Origin: Ruegeria arenilitoris
Lineage (GTDB): Bacteria; Pseudomonadota; Alphaproteobacteria; Rhodobacterales; Rhodobacteraceae
Assembly (NCBI RefSeq): GCF_013030985.1
Contig: NZ_WPYP01000004.1
Location: forward strand, 124,001 to 188,000
DNA length: 64,000 nt
Direction: 5' to 3'
Positions 8,618 through 20,203 of the stretch are shown here, one piece after another. Positions within the stretch are counted from its first letter, which is position 1. Every line of letters begins with the position of its first letter. The notes under the pieces are model-generated. The model saw only the letters and a list, made by a program, of their open reading frames with translations, had not been told where the DNA came from and did not search any database. The translations under genes and the position numbers were made by a program.

Positions 8618-11055
8618 ATGACATGAAACAGAAACTAGTGGTCATCGGAGCCGGCATGGCCTCGGGCCGGGTGCTGGAGCATCTGACCGACGCCGCCCCC
8701 GATGCGTTCGACATCACCCTGTTCAACGCCGAGCCGCGCGGCAATTACAACCGCATCATGCTCAGCCCGGTTCTGGCCGGTGATCAGACCTATGAAGAGA
8801 TCGTGACCCATGACGACGCCTGGTATGCCGAACGTGGCATTACCTGTCGGTTTGGCGAGAAAGTGGTCAAAATCGACCGCGAGCTCAAAGTCGTCGAGGG
8901 CGAAAACGGTCATGTGCCTTATGACAAGCTGATCTTTGGCACCGGCTCGAACCCGTTCATGATCCCGATGCCGGGGCATGATCTGGATGGTGTGATCGCC
9001 TATCGCGATCTGGAAGACACGCAGCAGATGATGGGCATGGGCGCGGGCAACAAGGTCGTCGTGATCGGTGGCGGCTTGCTGGGCCTTGAGGCCGCGGCAG
9101 GCATGGCCGCGCGCGGTGCCGACGTGACCGTGGTGCATATCATGGGCCACCTGATGGAGCGTCAGCTGGACCCCGCCGCAGGTTACCTGTTGAAGAAATC
9201 GCTGGAAGAAAAAGGCATCACCGTTCTGCTCAACGCCAAATCGACCAAGATCGCTGGCAAGAACGGCAAGGCCCGTGCGTTGCTGCTGGACGATGGGACC
9301 GAATTGCCCTGCGACCTGCTGGTAATGGCGGTGGGCATCCGCCCGAATACCGCACTGGCGCAGGACACGGGCCTTGCCGTTGGGCGGGGCATCCATGTGG
9401 ACGATCAGATGATCACCTCGGATGCCGATATCTATGCCGTCGGCGAATGCGTCGAACATCAGGGCGAGGTTTTCGGCCTTGTCGCGCCGCTCTACGATCA
9501 GGCGAAAGTGCTGGCGCAAACCCTGCTGGGAGAAGAGGCCGCGTTCAAACAGCGCTCGCTGTCCACCAAGCTGAAGGTCACCGGCTGCGACCTGTTCAGC
9601 GCCGGTGATTTTGCCGAAGGCGAGACCCGCGAAGACATCGTTTTCCGCGATCCGGCCCGTGGCGTCTACAAACGGCTGGTGCTGGAGGACGACAAGCTGG
9701 TCGGCGCGGTCATGTACGGCGATACCGGCGACAGCAACTGGTTCTTCGGCCTGATCCGCGATGGCGAAGACGTGTCCGAGATGCGTGAGACGTTGATCTT
9801 TGGTCCGGCCTATCAGGGGGGCGGCTCTGCGGACCCTCTCTCAGCCGTTGCAGCATTGCCGCCTGAGGCGGAAATCTGTGGCTGTAACGGCGTGTGCAAA
9901 TCCGACATCACCGCAGCCATTGAAGGCGGCGCCGAAGACCTGGGCGCTATCCGCGCGACCACCAAGGCCAGCGCCTCCTGCGGGACCTGCACCGGGCTGG
10001 TCGAACAACTGTTGCAGGTCACGCTGGGCGACGATTTCCAGATGCCCATCGCGCAGCCTATCTGCGGATGCTGCGATCTGACCCACGAAGACGTCCGCCG
10101 CCTGATCAAATCGCAAGAGCTGAAAAGTCAGGAGGCCGTCTGGCAAGAGCTGGGCTGGAAGACGCTGAACGGCTGCCATGTCTGCCGCCCGGCGGTGAAC
10201 TTCTATCTGCTGGCGGACTGGCCGGTGGAATATCAGGACGACCCACAAAGCCGTTTCGTCAACGAACGCAAACATGCCAACATCCAGAAGGATGGCACGT
10301 TCAGCGTGGTGCCCCGCATGTGGGGCGGTATCACCAATCCGGCCGAGCTGCGCGCCATTGCCGATGCGGCCGAGAAATACGACGTACCCACCGTCAAAGT
10401 CACTGGTGGCCAGCGGATCGACCTGCTGGGCGTGAAAGGGTCCGACCTGCCCTATATCTGGTCCGATCTGAACAAGGCCGGGCTGGTCTCGGGCCATGCC
10501 TATTCCAAGGGGTTGCGCACGGTGAAAACCTGTGTGGGCACCGATCACTGCCGGTTCGGCACGCAGGACAGTACCGGGCTGGGCGTGAAGCTTGAGAAAA
10601 TCCTGTGGGGATCGTGGACGCCGCATAAGCTGAAGCTGGCGGTTTCGGGCTGTCCACGCAACTGCGCCGAGGCAACCTGCAAGGATATCGGTGTCGTCTG
10701 CGTGGACTCGGGCTATCAGATCAGCATCGGTGGTGCTGCCGGCATGGATGTGAAGGAAACCGAACTGCTGGTGCAGGTGCCGACCGAGGACGAAGCCATC
10801 GAGGTCGTCATGGCCATCACTCAAGCCTATCGCGAGGGCGGCAAGTATCTGGACCGTCTTTACAAATGGATGGTCAAGGTTGGCCTAGACTGGATCAAGG
10901 AAACCGTGGTGGATGATCTGGATAACCGCCGCGCGCTGGTCGAGCGGTTCGAGCTCAGCCAATCCATCTATCGCAAAGACCCATGGGCCGAGCAGGCCAA
11001 AGAGGCCCCGCGCTTTGCGCCACTGGCCGATCTGACACTGGAGGCCGCAGAATGA
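8614..11055 (+). CDS. nirB: Assimilatory nitrite reductase [NAD(P)H], large subunit
   Basis: 813-residue enzyme reducing nitrite to ammonium. Order of parts: FAD/NAD(P)H pyridine-nucleotide reductase (residues 1-~400, GAGMASGRVLE and VIGGGLLGLEAA), a BFD-type [2Fe-2S] region (first cysteines ~422/424), then the sulphite/nitrite reductase half. In that half CVGTDHC (640-646) and CPRNC (680-684) ligate the [4Fe-4S]-sirohaem. Its Paracoccus counterpart NasB also supplies electrons to nitrate reductase via NasG. The start is GTG 8614 overlapping the previous TGA, or ATG 8623. Confidence 0.95.
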   Translation: MNDMKQKLVVIGAGMASGRVLEHLTDAAPDAFDITLFNAEPRGNYNRIMLSPVLAGDQTYEEIVTHDDAWYAERGITCRFGEKVVKIDRELKVVEGENGHVPYDKLIFGTGSNPFMIPMPGHDLDGVIAYRDLEDTQQMMGMGAGNKVVVIGGGLLGLEAAAGMAARGADVTVVHIMGHLMERQLDPAAGYLLKKSLEEKGITVLLNAKSTKIAGKNGKARALLLDDGTELPCDLLVMAVGIRPNTALAQDTGLAVGRGIHVDDQMITSDADIYAVGECVEHQGEVFGLVAPLYDQAKVLAQTLLGEEAAFKQRSLSTKLKVTGCDLFSAGDFAEGETREDIVFRDPARGVYKRLVLEDDKLVGAVMYGDTGDSNWFFGLIRDGEDVSEMRETLIFGPAYQGGGSADPLSAVAALPPEAEICGCNGVCKSDITAAIEGGAEDLGAIRATTKASASCGTCTGLVEQLLQVTLGDDFQMPIAQPICGCCDLTHEDVRRLIKSQELKSQEAVWQELGWKTLNGCHVCRPAVNFYLLADWPVEYQDDPQSRFVNERKHANIQKDGTFSVVPRMWGGITNPAELRAIADAAEKYDVPTVKVTGGQRIDLLGVKGSDLPYIWSDLNKAGLVSGHAYSKGLRTVKTCVGTDHCRFGTQDSTGLGVKLEKILWGSWTPHKLKLAVSGCPRNCAEATCKDIGVVCVDSGYQISIGGAAGMDVKETELLVQVPTEDEAIEVVMAITQAYREGGKYLDRLYKWMVKVGLDWIKETVVDDLDNRRALVERFELSQSIYRKDPWAEQAKEAPRFAPLADLTLEAAE

Positions 11056-11384
11056 GCTGGATCGACATCGGACATATCAACGACATCCCCCTGCGCGGCG
11101 CGCGGGTTGTGAAAACCCCGGTGGGTTGCATCGCCCTGTTCCGCACGGCAGAGAATGAGGTCTTTGCCGCCTCGGACCGCTGCCCCCATAAGGGCGGCCC
11201 GCTGTCCGAAGGCATCGTGCACGGGCAGTCCGTCACCTGCCCGCTGCACAATTGGGTATTCGACCTGAACTCAGGAAAGGCCCAAGGCGCGGACGAAGGC
11301 CAGATCGCCACCTATCCGGTGCAGCTGGACGGCGACCGCATCCTGCTCGACAGCACCTCGCTGGGGCAAAGGAGCGCCGCGTGA
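11052..11384 (+). CDS. nirD: Nitrite reductase small subunit / Rieske ferredoxin
   Basis: 110-residue Rieske-fold protein equivalent to Paracoccus NasG. The [2Fe-2S] ligands are visible: Cys44-Pro-His46 and Cys63-x-x-His66. The start is set by the ATGA overlap with nirB (MSWIDIGHIND). A longer upstream reading frame exists but would run back inside nirB. It lies between the nitrite and nitrate reductase genes, which fits a shared electron carrier role. Confidence 0.93.
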   Translation: MSWIDIGHINDIPLRGARVVKTPVGCIALFRTAENEVFAASDRCPHKGGPLSEGIVHGQSVTCPLHNWVFDLNSGKAQGADEGQIATYPVQLDGDRILLDSTSLGQRSAA

Positions 11385-14011
11385 AGGACCTGACCGCCTG
11401 CGCCAAGCGCTCGACCTGCCCCTATTGCGGGGTCGGCTGCGGTGTTCTGCTGCAGCCGGACAGTGCCGGGGGCCTGACGGTCACCGGCGACCCGGACCAC
11501 CCGGCCAATCAGGGGCGACTCTGTTCAAAGGGTTCCGCGCTGGCCGAGACCATCAGCCTGTCGCACCGCCTGCTGGCCCCCCGTGTGTCGGGCGTCGAGA
11601 CCGGTTGGGATGACGCGCTGCGATTGGTCGCCGACCGGTTCCGCGACACCATCTCGGAACACGGGCCGGATTCGGTGGCCTTCTATGCCTCGGGCCAGTT
11701 GCTGACCGAGGACTATTATGTCGCCAACAAGCTGATGAAAGGCTTCATCGGGTCGGCCAATATCGACACTAACTCGCGGCTTTGCATGGCCTCGACCGTG
11801 GCGGGGCACAAACGGGCTTTCGGCACAGACACCGTCCCCGGCACCTATGAGGATATCGACGAGGCCGATCTGGTGGTTCTAGTCGGGTCCAATCTGGCGT
11901 GGTGCCATCCGGTTCTGTATCAGCGTCTGATGGCTGCACGGCAGGCACGCGGGACAAAGATTGTGGTGATCGACCCACGTCGCACGGCCTCCTGCGACAG
12001 CGCCGATCTGCATTTGCCACTGGCAGCGGGCAGCGACGTGGCGCTGTTCAACCACCTGCTGGCTCAGATCGACGCACGTGGGCTGGTGGATACGAATTTC
12101 CTGCCGCATACCACCGGCTTTCATGCGGCGCTGGACAGTGCAAAGGCCGACGATGTGTCGGTCACCGGGCTGGCCCCGGAAGATATCGCGACGTTCTGCG
12201 ACATGTGGACTGGCACCGAAAACGTGGTGACCATTTTCAGCCAGGGCGTGAACCAATCGACTGCGGGCAGTGACAAGGTCAACGCCATCCTCAACTGCCA
12301 TTTGGCGAGCGGCCGGATCGGCAAACCGGGCTGTGGGCCGCTCTCGGTCACCGGGCAACCCAACGCCATGGGCGGGCGCGAGGTCGGGGGTCTGGCCAAT
12401 ATGCTCGCCTGCCATCTGGACATCGAGAACGCCGACCACCGCGCCGCCGTGCGCGATTTCTGGTCGGCGCCGAGGATACCCGAAGCCCCCGGCCTGAAAG
12501 CGGTGGACATGTTCCGCGCCATCGGCGACGGGCAGATCAAGGCGCTGTGGGTGATTCATACCAACCCCGCCGTGTCGATGCCCGAGGCTGATGCGGTGCG
12601 CGACGCCATCGCAGCCTGCCCGTTCACCGTGGTCTCGGACATCACCGACCGCACCGATACGGCACGGCTGGCCGATGTGCTGCTGCCCGCCGCGGCCTGG
12701 GCCGAGAAAGAGGGCACCGTCACCAATTCCGACCGCACCATCAGCCGCCAGCGTGCGGTTCTGCCCGCCCCCGGAGAGGCCCGCGCCGACTGGGACATCC
12801 TGTGCGAGGTCGGGCGGCGGATGGGCTGGGCCTCGGTCTTCGATTACCAAAGCCCCGGCGAGATTTTCCGAGAACATGCGGCGCTGTCAGGCGTGGCGGC
12901 GCGGTTCGGCAAGGATTTCGATATTTCGGGCCTCGCCGATCTGAACGCCGCGGGTTATGACGCGCTGGAACCGACGCGCTGGCCTGTGTCAACCACAAGG
13001 CAGGGTGGGCGGTTCTTCGCGGATGGGCAGTTCTTTCACCCTGATGGCAAGGCCCGGCTGTTGCCTGTCAAATGGCGCCCCCCGGCGGCGCAGACCGGTC
13101 CGCGCTATCCGTTCTGGCTGAACACCGGCCGGCTGCGCGACCAGTGGCACACGATGACTCGCACCGGGCTATCTCCCCGCCTGTCGGCGCACCTGCCCGA
13201 GCCATTTCTAGATATCCACCCGGACGACGCCCGGGTCCACAAGATTTCCGCCGCCGATCTGGTCGAAGTGACCAGCCCCCATGGCAAAGCCATTCTGCGC
13301 GCGCGGATCAACAGGGATGTCTCTCAGGGTCAGGTTTTCGCCCCGATCCATTGGACCGGAGAAATCGCGCCCTCGGCCCGCATCGACGCGGTAGTGGCGG
13401 CGGCGACCGACCCAGTTTCAGGCCAGCCAGAAAGCAAGGCATCGGTCGTGAATGTCACCCGGTTCAACGCTGTATGGTACGGCTTTGCGGTTTCCGACCG
13501 GGAGATGAGCCCAAGCTGCGACTACTGGGCCCAAAGCCCGACGAAATCCGGTTATCGCGCAGAACTGGCGGGGCTGCACCCCGTCGAAGACTGGCACGCC
13601 GCAGCCCGAGACCTGTTCGGGTTACCGGATGCCGAAATCACTGCGGTCGAGGACCCGGCCCGAGGCGTGGCCCGTCTGGCCTGCCACCAAAACGGACGGC
13701 TGGTTGCGGCGCTGTTTGTCTCGCCCCAACCGGTCGCGGTGATGCGCGACTATCTGGCGACACTGCCACAGGTGCCCAATCTGGGCCTGCTTTCGGGCCG
13801 CGCCCCGGCAGACATGCCGGACCCGGGGCCAATCCTGTGTTCCTGCTTTGATGTCGGGGTGAACACGATCCTGACAGCGATCGAGACCCAGAGACTGATC
13901 TCGGTCGAAGCCATTGGCGAGGCACTGCAGGCCGGAACCAATTGCGGATCCTGCCGCCCGGAACTTGCCACGCTTCTGGCCTCGGCCCAACAGAAAGAGG
14001 CCGCCGAATAG
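11381..14011 (+). CDS. nasA: Assimilatory nitrate reductase, catalytic subunit
   Basis: 876-residue molybdopterin (bis-MGD) enzyme reducing nitrate to nitrite in the cytosol; called nasC in Paracoccus nomenclature. The N-terminal [4Fe-4S] site is Cys13, Cys16, Cys20, Cys48. The molybdopterin and dinucleotide-binding domains follow. A C-terminal BFD-like [2Fe-2S] domain has Cys820, Cys822, Cys855 and Cys858, as in Klebsiella-type NasA. No separate flavoprotein reductase is encoded nearby, so NirB/NirD are the likely electron donors. The GTG start overlaps the nirD stop (GTGA). Confidence 0.94.
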   Translation: MKDLTACAKRSTCPYCGVGCGVLLQPDSAGGLTVTGDPDHPANQGRLCSKGSALAETISLSHRLLAPRVSGVETGWDDALRLVADRFRDTISEHGPDSVAFYASGQLLTEDYYVANKLMKGFIGSANIDTNSRLCMASTVAGHKRAFGTDTVPGTYEDIDEADLVVLVGSNLAWCHPVLYQRLMAARQARGTKIVVIDPRRTASCDSADLHLPLAAGSDVALFNHLLAQIDARGLVDTNFLPHTTGFHAALDSAKADDVSVTGLAPEDIATFCDMWTGTENVVTIFSQGVNQSTAGSDKVNAILNCHLASGRIGKPGCGPLSVTGQPNAMGGREVGGLANMLACHLDIENADHRAAVRDFWSAPRIPEAPGLKAVDMFRAIGDGQIKALWVIHTNPAVSMPEADAVRDAIAACPFTVVSDITDRTDTARLADVLLPAAAWAEKEGTVTNSDRTISRQRAVLPAPGEARADWDILCEVGRRMGWASVFDYQSPGEIFREHAALSGVAARFGKDFDISGLADLNAAGYDALEPTRWPVSTTRQGGRFFADGQFFHPDGKARLLPVKWRPPAAQTGPRYPFWLNTGRLRDQWHTMTRTGLSPRLSAHLPEPFLDIHPDDARVHKISAADLVEVTSPHGKAILRARINRDVSQGQVFAPIHWTGEIAPSARIDAVVAAATDPVSGQPESKASVVNVTRFNAVWYGFAVSDREMSPSCDYWAQSPTKSGYRAELAGLHPVEDWHAAARDLFGLPDAEITAVEDPARGVARLACHQNGRLVAALFVSPQPVAVMRDYLATLPQVPNLGLLSGRAPADMPDPGPILCSCFDVGVNTILTAIETQRLISVEAIGEALQAGTNCGSCRPELATLLASAQQKEAAE

Positions 14012-14039
14012 AAAAACCCCCGCCTTGGCGGGGGTTTTG
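14012..14039. terminator. Bidirectional terminator between nasA and gcvP
   Basis: AAAACCCCCGCC-tt-GGCGGGGGTTTT: a 12-bp perfect inverted repeat ending in T-runs on both strands, placed between two converging genes. It ends the nas operon on plus and the gcv operon on minus. Confidence 0.93.
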
Positions 14040-14051
14040 ATTTGGAGCTTT

Positions 14052-16907
<2,856 letters not shown>

Positions 16908-16982
16908 TGCAGCGCTCCTGTCGAATAGGTCAGGTCCGGCCGGGCAGGCGGGTGCCTCCGGCGGGGAGTGAGGGCCGTCCCG

Positions 16983-17005
16983 GAACCTGTCCGGTGGACA
17001 GGTTC
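16983..17005. repeat. Perfect palindrome in the gcvH-gcvP gap
   Basis: GAACCTGTCC-ggt-GGACAGGTTC: 10-bp perfect arms with a 3-nt loop. The surrounding gap (16908-17082) is very GC-rich, with further short inverted repeats (for example CCCC...GGGG near 17038-17055). There is no T-run, so it is more like a REP-type or RNA-processing element than a terminator. Confidence 0.6.
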
Positions 17006-17082
17006 AGGCCCGAACGGGCGGAGCCCCAGATCGGAAGCCCCAAGTGAAGGGGCGGATCCGCGCCGGGACCCGCCCGCAAGAG

Positions 17083-17448
17083 TTAACCGATGAAAGCCTT
17101 GTAGCCGGCCTCGTCCATCAGGTCTTCCAGCTGCGCGGCGTCTGCGATCTTGATCTTGTAGATCCAGGCTTCGCCTTCGGGATCGTCGTTCAGCGCGCCG
17201 GGATTGTCGGCCAGCGTCTCGTTCACTTCGACGATCTCGCCATCCACCGGCGCATAGAGCTCGGAGGCCGCCTTGACGGATTCGATCACGCCGATCTCGC
17301 CGTCCTTCTCGAACTCGTCGCCCGCTTCCTGCTGCTCGACGAAGACCACCTCGCCCAGCTGTTCGGCTGCGTGTTTGGTGATGCCCAGAGTGGCCACGTC
17401 CCCTTCGACGGTCAGCCATTCATGCTCTTCGGAATAATAGGTTGCCAT
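17083..17448 (-). CDS. gcvH: Glycine cleavage system H protein
   Basis: 121-residue lipoyl carrier protein. The lipoylated lysine is Lys59 in ESVKAASELY. The start MATYYSEEHEW is preceded by GGAGAGAGAC, a good ribosome site. A seven-residue upstream extension is possible but has no support. It lies 17 bp after gcvT and carries the aminomethyl intermediate between GcvP and GcvT. Confidence 0.96.
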   Translation of the reverse strand: MATYYSEEHEWLTVEGDVATLGITKHAAEQLGEVVFVEQQEAGDEFEKDGEIGVIESVKAASELYAPVDGEIVEVNETLADNPGALNDDPEGEAWIYKIKIADAAQLEDLMDEAGYKAFIG

Positions 17449-17465
17449 GTCTCTCTCTCCTGACT

Positions 17466-18560
17466 TCAACGCTTGTAATTCTGTGTGACGAAGGGCAGCG
17501 CCACGATCTCGGCCGGTTGCGCCTTGCCCCGGATGATCAGGTTCACCTTCTCGCCCGGCGCGCCATGGCCTTTGCTCACATAGCCCATCGCCACCGGTCC
17601 GCCGACCGTGGGGCCAAAGCTGCCCGAGGTGATCTGGCCAATCGTATTGCCTTCAAGGCATTGCACTTCGACACCCTGACGGGCGGGCGCACGGCCTTCG
17701 GGCTTGATGCCCACCAGCTTGCGTGCGGGGCCTTCGGCCAATTCCTTCTGCACCCGCTCGGCGCCCGGAAAGCCGCCCTCTTCCTTGCGGCGCTTCTGGA
17801 TCGCCCAGCCCAGCGAGGCCTCGATCGGCGAGGTGCTCTGGTCGATATCATTGCCATAAAGGCACAGACCCGCCTCCAGCCGCAGGCTGTCGCGCGCGCC
17901 CAGACCGGCGGCTTCGCAATCCTCATGCGCCAGGAAGGCGCGGGTGATCTCGATGGCCTTGTCCTCGGGGATCGAGATCTCGTACCCGTCCTCGCCGGTA
18001 TAGCCCAGACGCGAGATGCGGCATTCCACGCCGTTGATATCGGCCACGGTGGTTTCCATGAACTTCAGGTCACGGGCCGCAGGGCACAGCGCGCCCACCA
18101 CATCCTCGGCCTTGGGGCCCTGCACCGCCACCAGCGCGCGGTCGAAGATCTCGGTCACTTCGACGCCGTCCAGATTGGCCTGCATGTGCGGAATGTCCTG
18201 ATGCCGCAGCGCTGCGTTCACGACGACGAAATAGTGATCCCCCGCGTTCGACACGATCAGGTCATCCATGATCCCGCCTTCCGGGTTGGTGAAAAACCCA
18301 TACCGCGCCTTGCCTTCCTTCAGCGTCGCATAGGCCTGCGGGCAGATCGCCTCGAGCTTCTCACCCACATTCTCGCCCCGCAGGATCACCTGACCCATAT
18401 GAGACACATCAAACACCGCCGCCTTCTCACGGCACTGCTTATGCTCCCCCATGATCCCCAGCGGATACTGAACAGGCATCTCCCACCCAGCAAAATCAAC
18501 CATCTTACCGCCCAACTCAACATGCAAGTCATACAACGGTGTGCGCTTAATATCGGTCAT
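17466..18560 (-). CDS. gcvT: Aminomethyltransferase, glycine cleavage T protein
   Basis: 364-residue tetrahydrofolate-dependent enzyme releasing ammonia and forming 5,10-methylene-THF from the GcvH-bound intermediate. The N-terminus MTDIKRTPLYDLHVELGGKM is the family start. The 34 residues of open frame upstream show no coding character. First gene of the gcv operon. The conserved Asp/Arg folate region is NDLIVSNAGDHYFVVVNA-like (ordinary). Confidence 0.95.
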   Translation of the reverse strand: MTDIKRTPLYDLHVELGGKMVDFAGWEMPVQYPLGIMGEHKQCREKAAVFDVSHMGQVILRGENVGEKLEAICPQAYATLKEGKARYGFFTNPEGGIMDDLIVSNAGDHYFVVVNAALRHQDIPHMQANLDGVEVTEIFDRALVAVQGPKAEDVVGALCPAARDLKFMETTVADINGVECRISRLGYTGEDGYEISIPEDKAIEITRAFLAHEDCEAAGLGARDSLRLEAGLCLYGNDIDQSTSPIEASLGWAIQKRRKEEGGFPGAERVQKELAEGPARKLVGIKPEGRAPARQGVEVQCLEGNTIGQITSGSFGPTVGGPVAMGYVSKGHGAPGEKVNLIIRGKAQPAEIVALPFVTQNYKR

Positions 18561-18907
18561 GGGTCCAACCTTTCTTAGGTCATAATCTCTGAATGTCGCA
18601 CTTGTTCGCCCTACGTCCAAACTGTTTGCCGCCCAGATTCTCACGACTGTGTCGCAAGTCAACAGTCATGGAACTTTGATCTGTGTCAGAGCAGACCCCT
18701 GAGAGCCGGGTAAAGAGTATACGCCCGTATGCTGTATTCGTGTTTCTGATAGGAAACTTTTCCCCCTTAAGCAACATCAAAATGACAATCACCGACAGCT
18801 CGCCCAAGCACGCGCCATAAGTCGCTGACATTTTTGCCGGATGCCCGCGCAACACCTCTGGTCCCTGCCTACAACCTGCCCTAAGACTCCGCCCGAGAGG
18901 GACCGCC
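18561..18907. other. Divergent intergenic region gcvT / histidine phosphatase
   Basis: 347 bp without a gene. It must hold the gcv operon promoter (minus) and that of the phosphatase (plus). A small palindrome ATACGcccGTAT-like element lies at 18719-18730. I looked for a glycine riboswitch in the minus-strand leader and did not find its conserved core. The phosphatase ribosome site GAGAGG is at the right end. Confidence 0.5.
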
Positions 18908-19558
18908 ATGTCACATATAACACTGGTTCGCCACGGCCAGGCCAACACCGATGCGCGTGATGAGGAGAGCTATGACAAGCTCAGCGATCTGGGTCACCAG
19001 CAGGCGCGCTGGCTGGGTGACCATCTGCAATTCACGCGGACCAGCTATACGCGGGTCTATTGCGGCACCCTGACCCGACACATCGAAACCGCGTCCAGCA
19101 TGGGACTGGCGGAACCGATCCGCGACCCCCGCCTGAATGAGGTCGAGTACTTCACCATCGCCAAGCTGTTCGAAGAGCAGCACGGCGTGATAGTCCCGAC
19201 CGACCGCGAAGGCTTTGTGGAACACCTGCCCCGCACATTTGCTGCTTGGGCCAAGGGCGAGATCAGGGACACCCCCGAGACCTTCGAAGACTTCGAGGCC
19301 CGTGTCTCTGGTGCGTTGCGCGATATCGGTACCGAGGGCGGACCCGCGATTGTGGTGACCTCGGGTGGGTTGATCTCGATGGTGGTGCGGCAGGCGATGG
19401 GGTTGGACATCCCGTCGATGGCACGGGTGGCCCTTGCCATCATGAACACGTCAATGCATCGTCTGCACCCGATCGGCCCGCAACTGAGTCCGGTCCTGTT
19501 CAACGCCGTTCCGCATCTGGAAGCGCCCGAGCGCCAATACGCCCAGACCCATCTGTAA
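18908..19558 (+). CDS. Histidine phosphatase superfamily protein
   Basis: 216-residue phosphoglycerate-mutase-like phosphatase. The catalytic motif VRHGQ places the phospho-acceptor at His9, and the start MSHITLVRHGQ leaves no room for a signal peptide. The second catalytic block is TRHIETA with the later TSGG. The substrate is unknown; members act on sugar phosphates, cobalamin intermediates or phosphoproteins. The downstream GST starts 16 bp later, so the two may be cotranscribed. Confidence 0.85.
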   Translation: MSHITLVRHGQANTDARDEESYDKLSDLGHQQARWLGDHLQFTRTSYTRVYCGTLTRHIETASSMGLAEPIRDPRLNEVEYFTIAKLFEEQHGVIVPTDREGFVEHLPRTFAAWAKGEIRDTPETFEDFEARVSGALRDIGTEGGPAIVVTSGGLISMVVRQAMGLDIPSMARVALAIMNTSMHRLHPIGPQLSPVLFNAVPHLEAPERQYAQTHL

Positions 19559-19574
19559 CCCCGGAGGCCCTCTG

Positions 19575-20189
19575 ATGCAGCTTTACTATGCCCCCCGGAC
19601 GATCTCGGTCGCCGTTGCCATTGCCTTGGAAGAGGCCGGACTGGAGTTTGAAGCGATCCGGCTGGACTTTGCCGAGGGTGAGCAGACAAAACCGGCGTAC
19701 AAGCAGATCAACCCCAAGGGCCGCGTTCCGGCGTTGGTCGTAGAGGGCGGCATTCTGACAGAAACCGGGGCTCTGCTGGAATATATCGCAGCGAAGGCCC
19801 CCGAGGCCGGGCTGGTGCCTGCCGATCCGGTCTTGGCTGCCCGCATGCGTGAAGTGATGTTTTACCTCGCCTCGACCATGCATGTGAACCACGCCCACAA
19901 GCTGCGCGGGCCGCGTTGGGCCGACAAGAAATCCAGCTGGAAGGACATGAAAGACAAAGTTCCCCAAACGATGACCGCGTCCTGTGGCTATATCTCGTCC
20001 AACGGGCTGCGCGGGCCGTTTGTGCTGGGTGAGGCGTTCTCGCTGGCCGATGCCTATCTGTACGTGGTCTGCAGTTGGCTGGAAGGTGACGGCGTAGATG
20101 TCTCGGCCTTTCCAAAAATTCTCGCCTTCCGTGAGGCGATGGAGGCTCGGCCTTCGGTTCAGGCGGTGCGCGCTGCAGGAATGCTCTGA
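19575..20189 (+). CDS. Glutathione S-transferase family protein
   Basis: 204-residue protein with a thioredoxin-like N-terminal domain (MQLYYAPRTISVAVAIALEEAG, then NPKGRVPALVVEGG-type cis-proline and TETGALLEYIA glutathione contact) and an all-helical C-terminal domain (FSLADAYLYVVCSWLEG). The acceptor substrate cannot be told from sequence. It sits between the phosphatase and the saccharopine dehydrogenase pair on the same strand. Confidence 0.88.
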   Translation: MQLYYAPRTISVAVAIALEEAGLEFEAIRLDFAEGEQTKPAYKQINPKGRVPALVVEGGILTETGALLEYIAAKAPEAGLVPADPVLAARMREVMFYLASTMHVNHAHKLRGPRWADKKSSWKDMKDKVPQTMTASCGYISSNGLRGPFVLGEAFSLADAYLYVVCSWLEGDGVDVSAFPKILAFREAMEARPSVQAVRAAGML

Positions 20190-20203
20190 CAAAAGGAAGT
20201 ACG

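Noticed and set aside
10983..11051. Upstream extension of nirD
   Set aside because: It lies entirely within the nirB coding region; the ATGA overlap at 11052 gives the normal NirD length.
11252..11380. Upstream extension of nasA
   Set aside because: It lies inside nirD in another frame; the GTG at 11381 places the Fe-S cysteines at their normal distance from the N-terminus.
18561..18907. Glycine riboswitch upstream of gcvT
   Set aside because: The minus-strand leader lacks the conserved glycine-aptamer core; no tandem aptamer layout seen.
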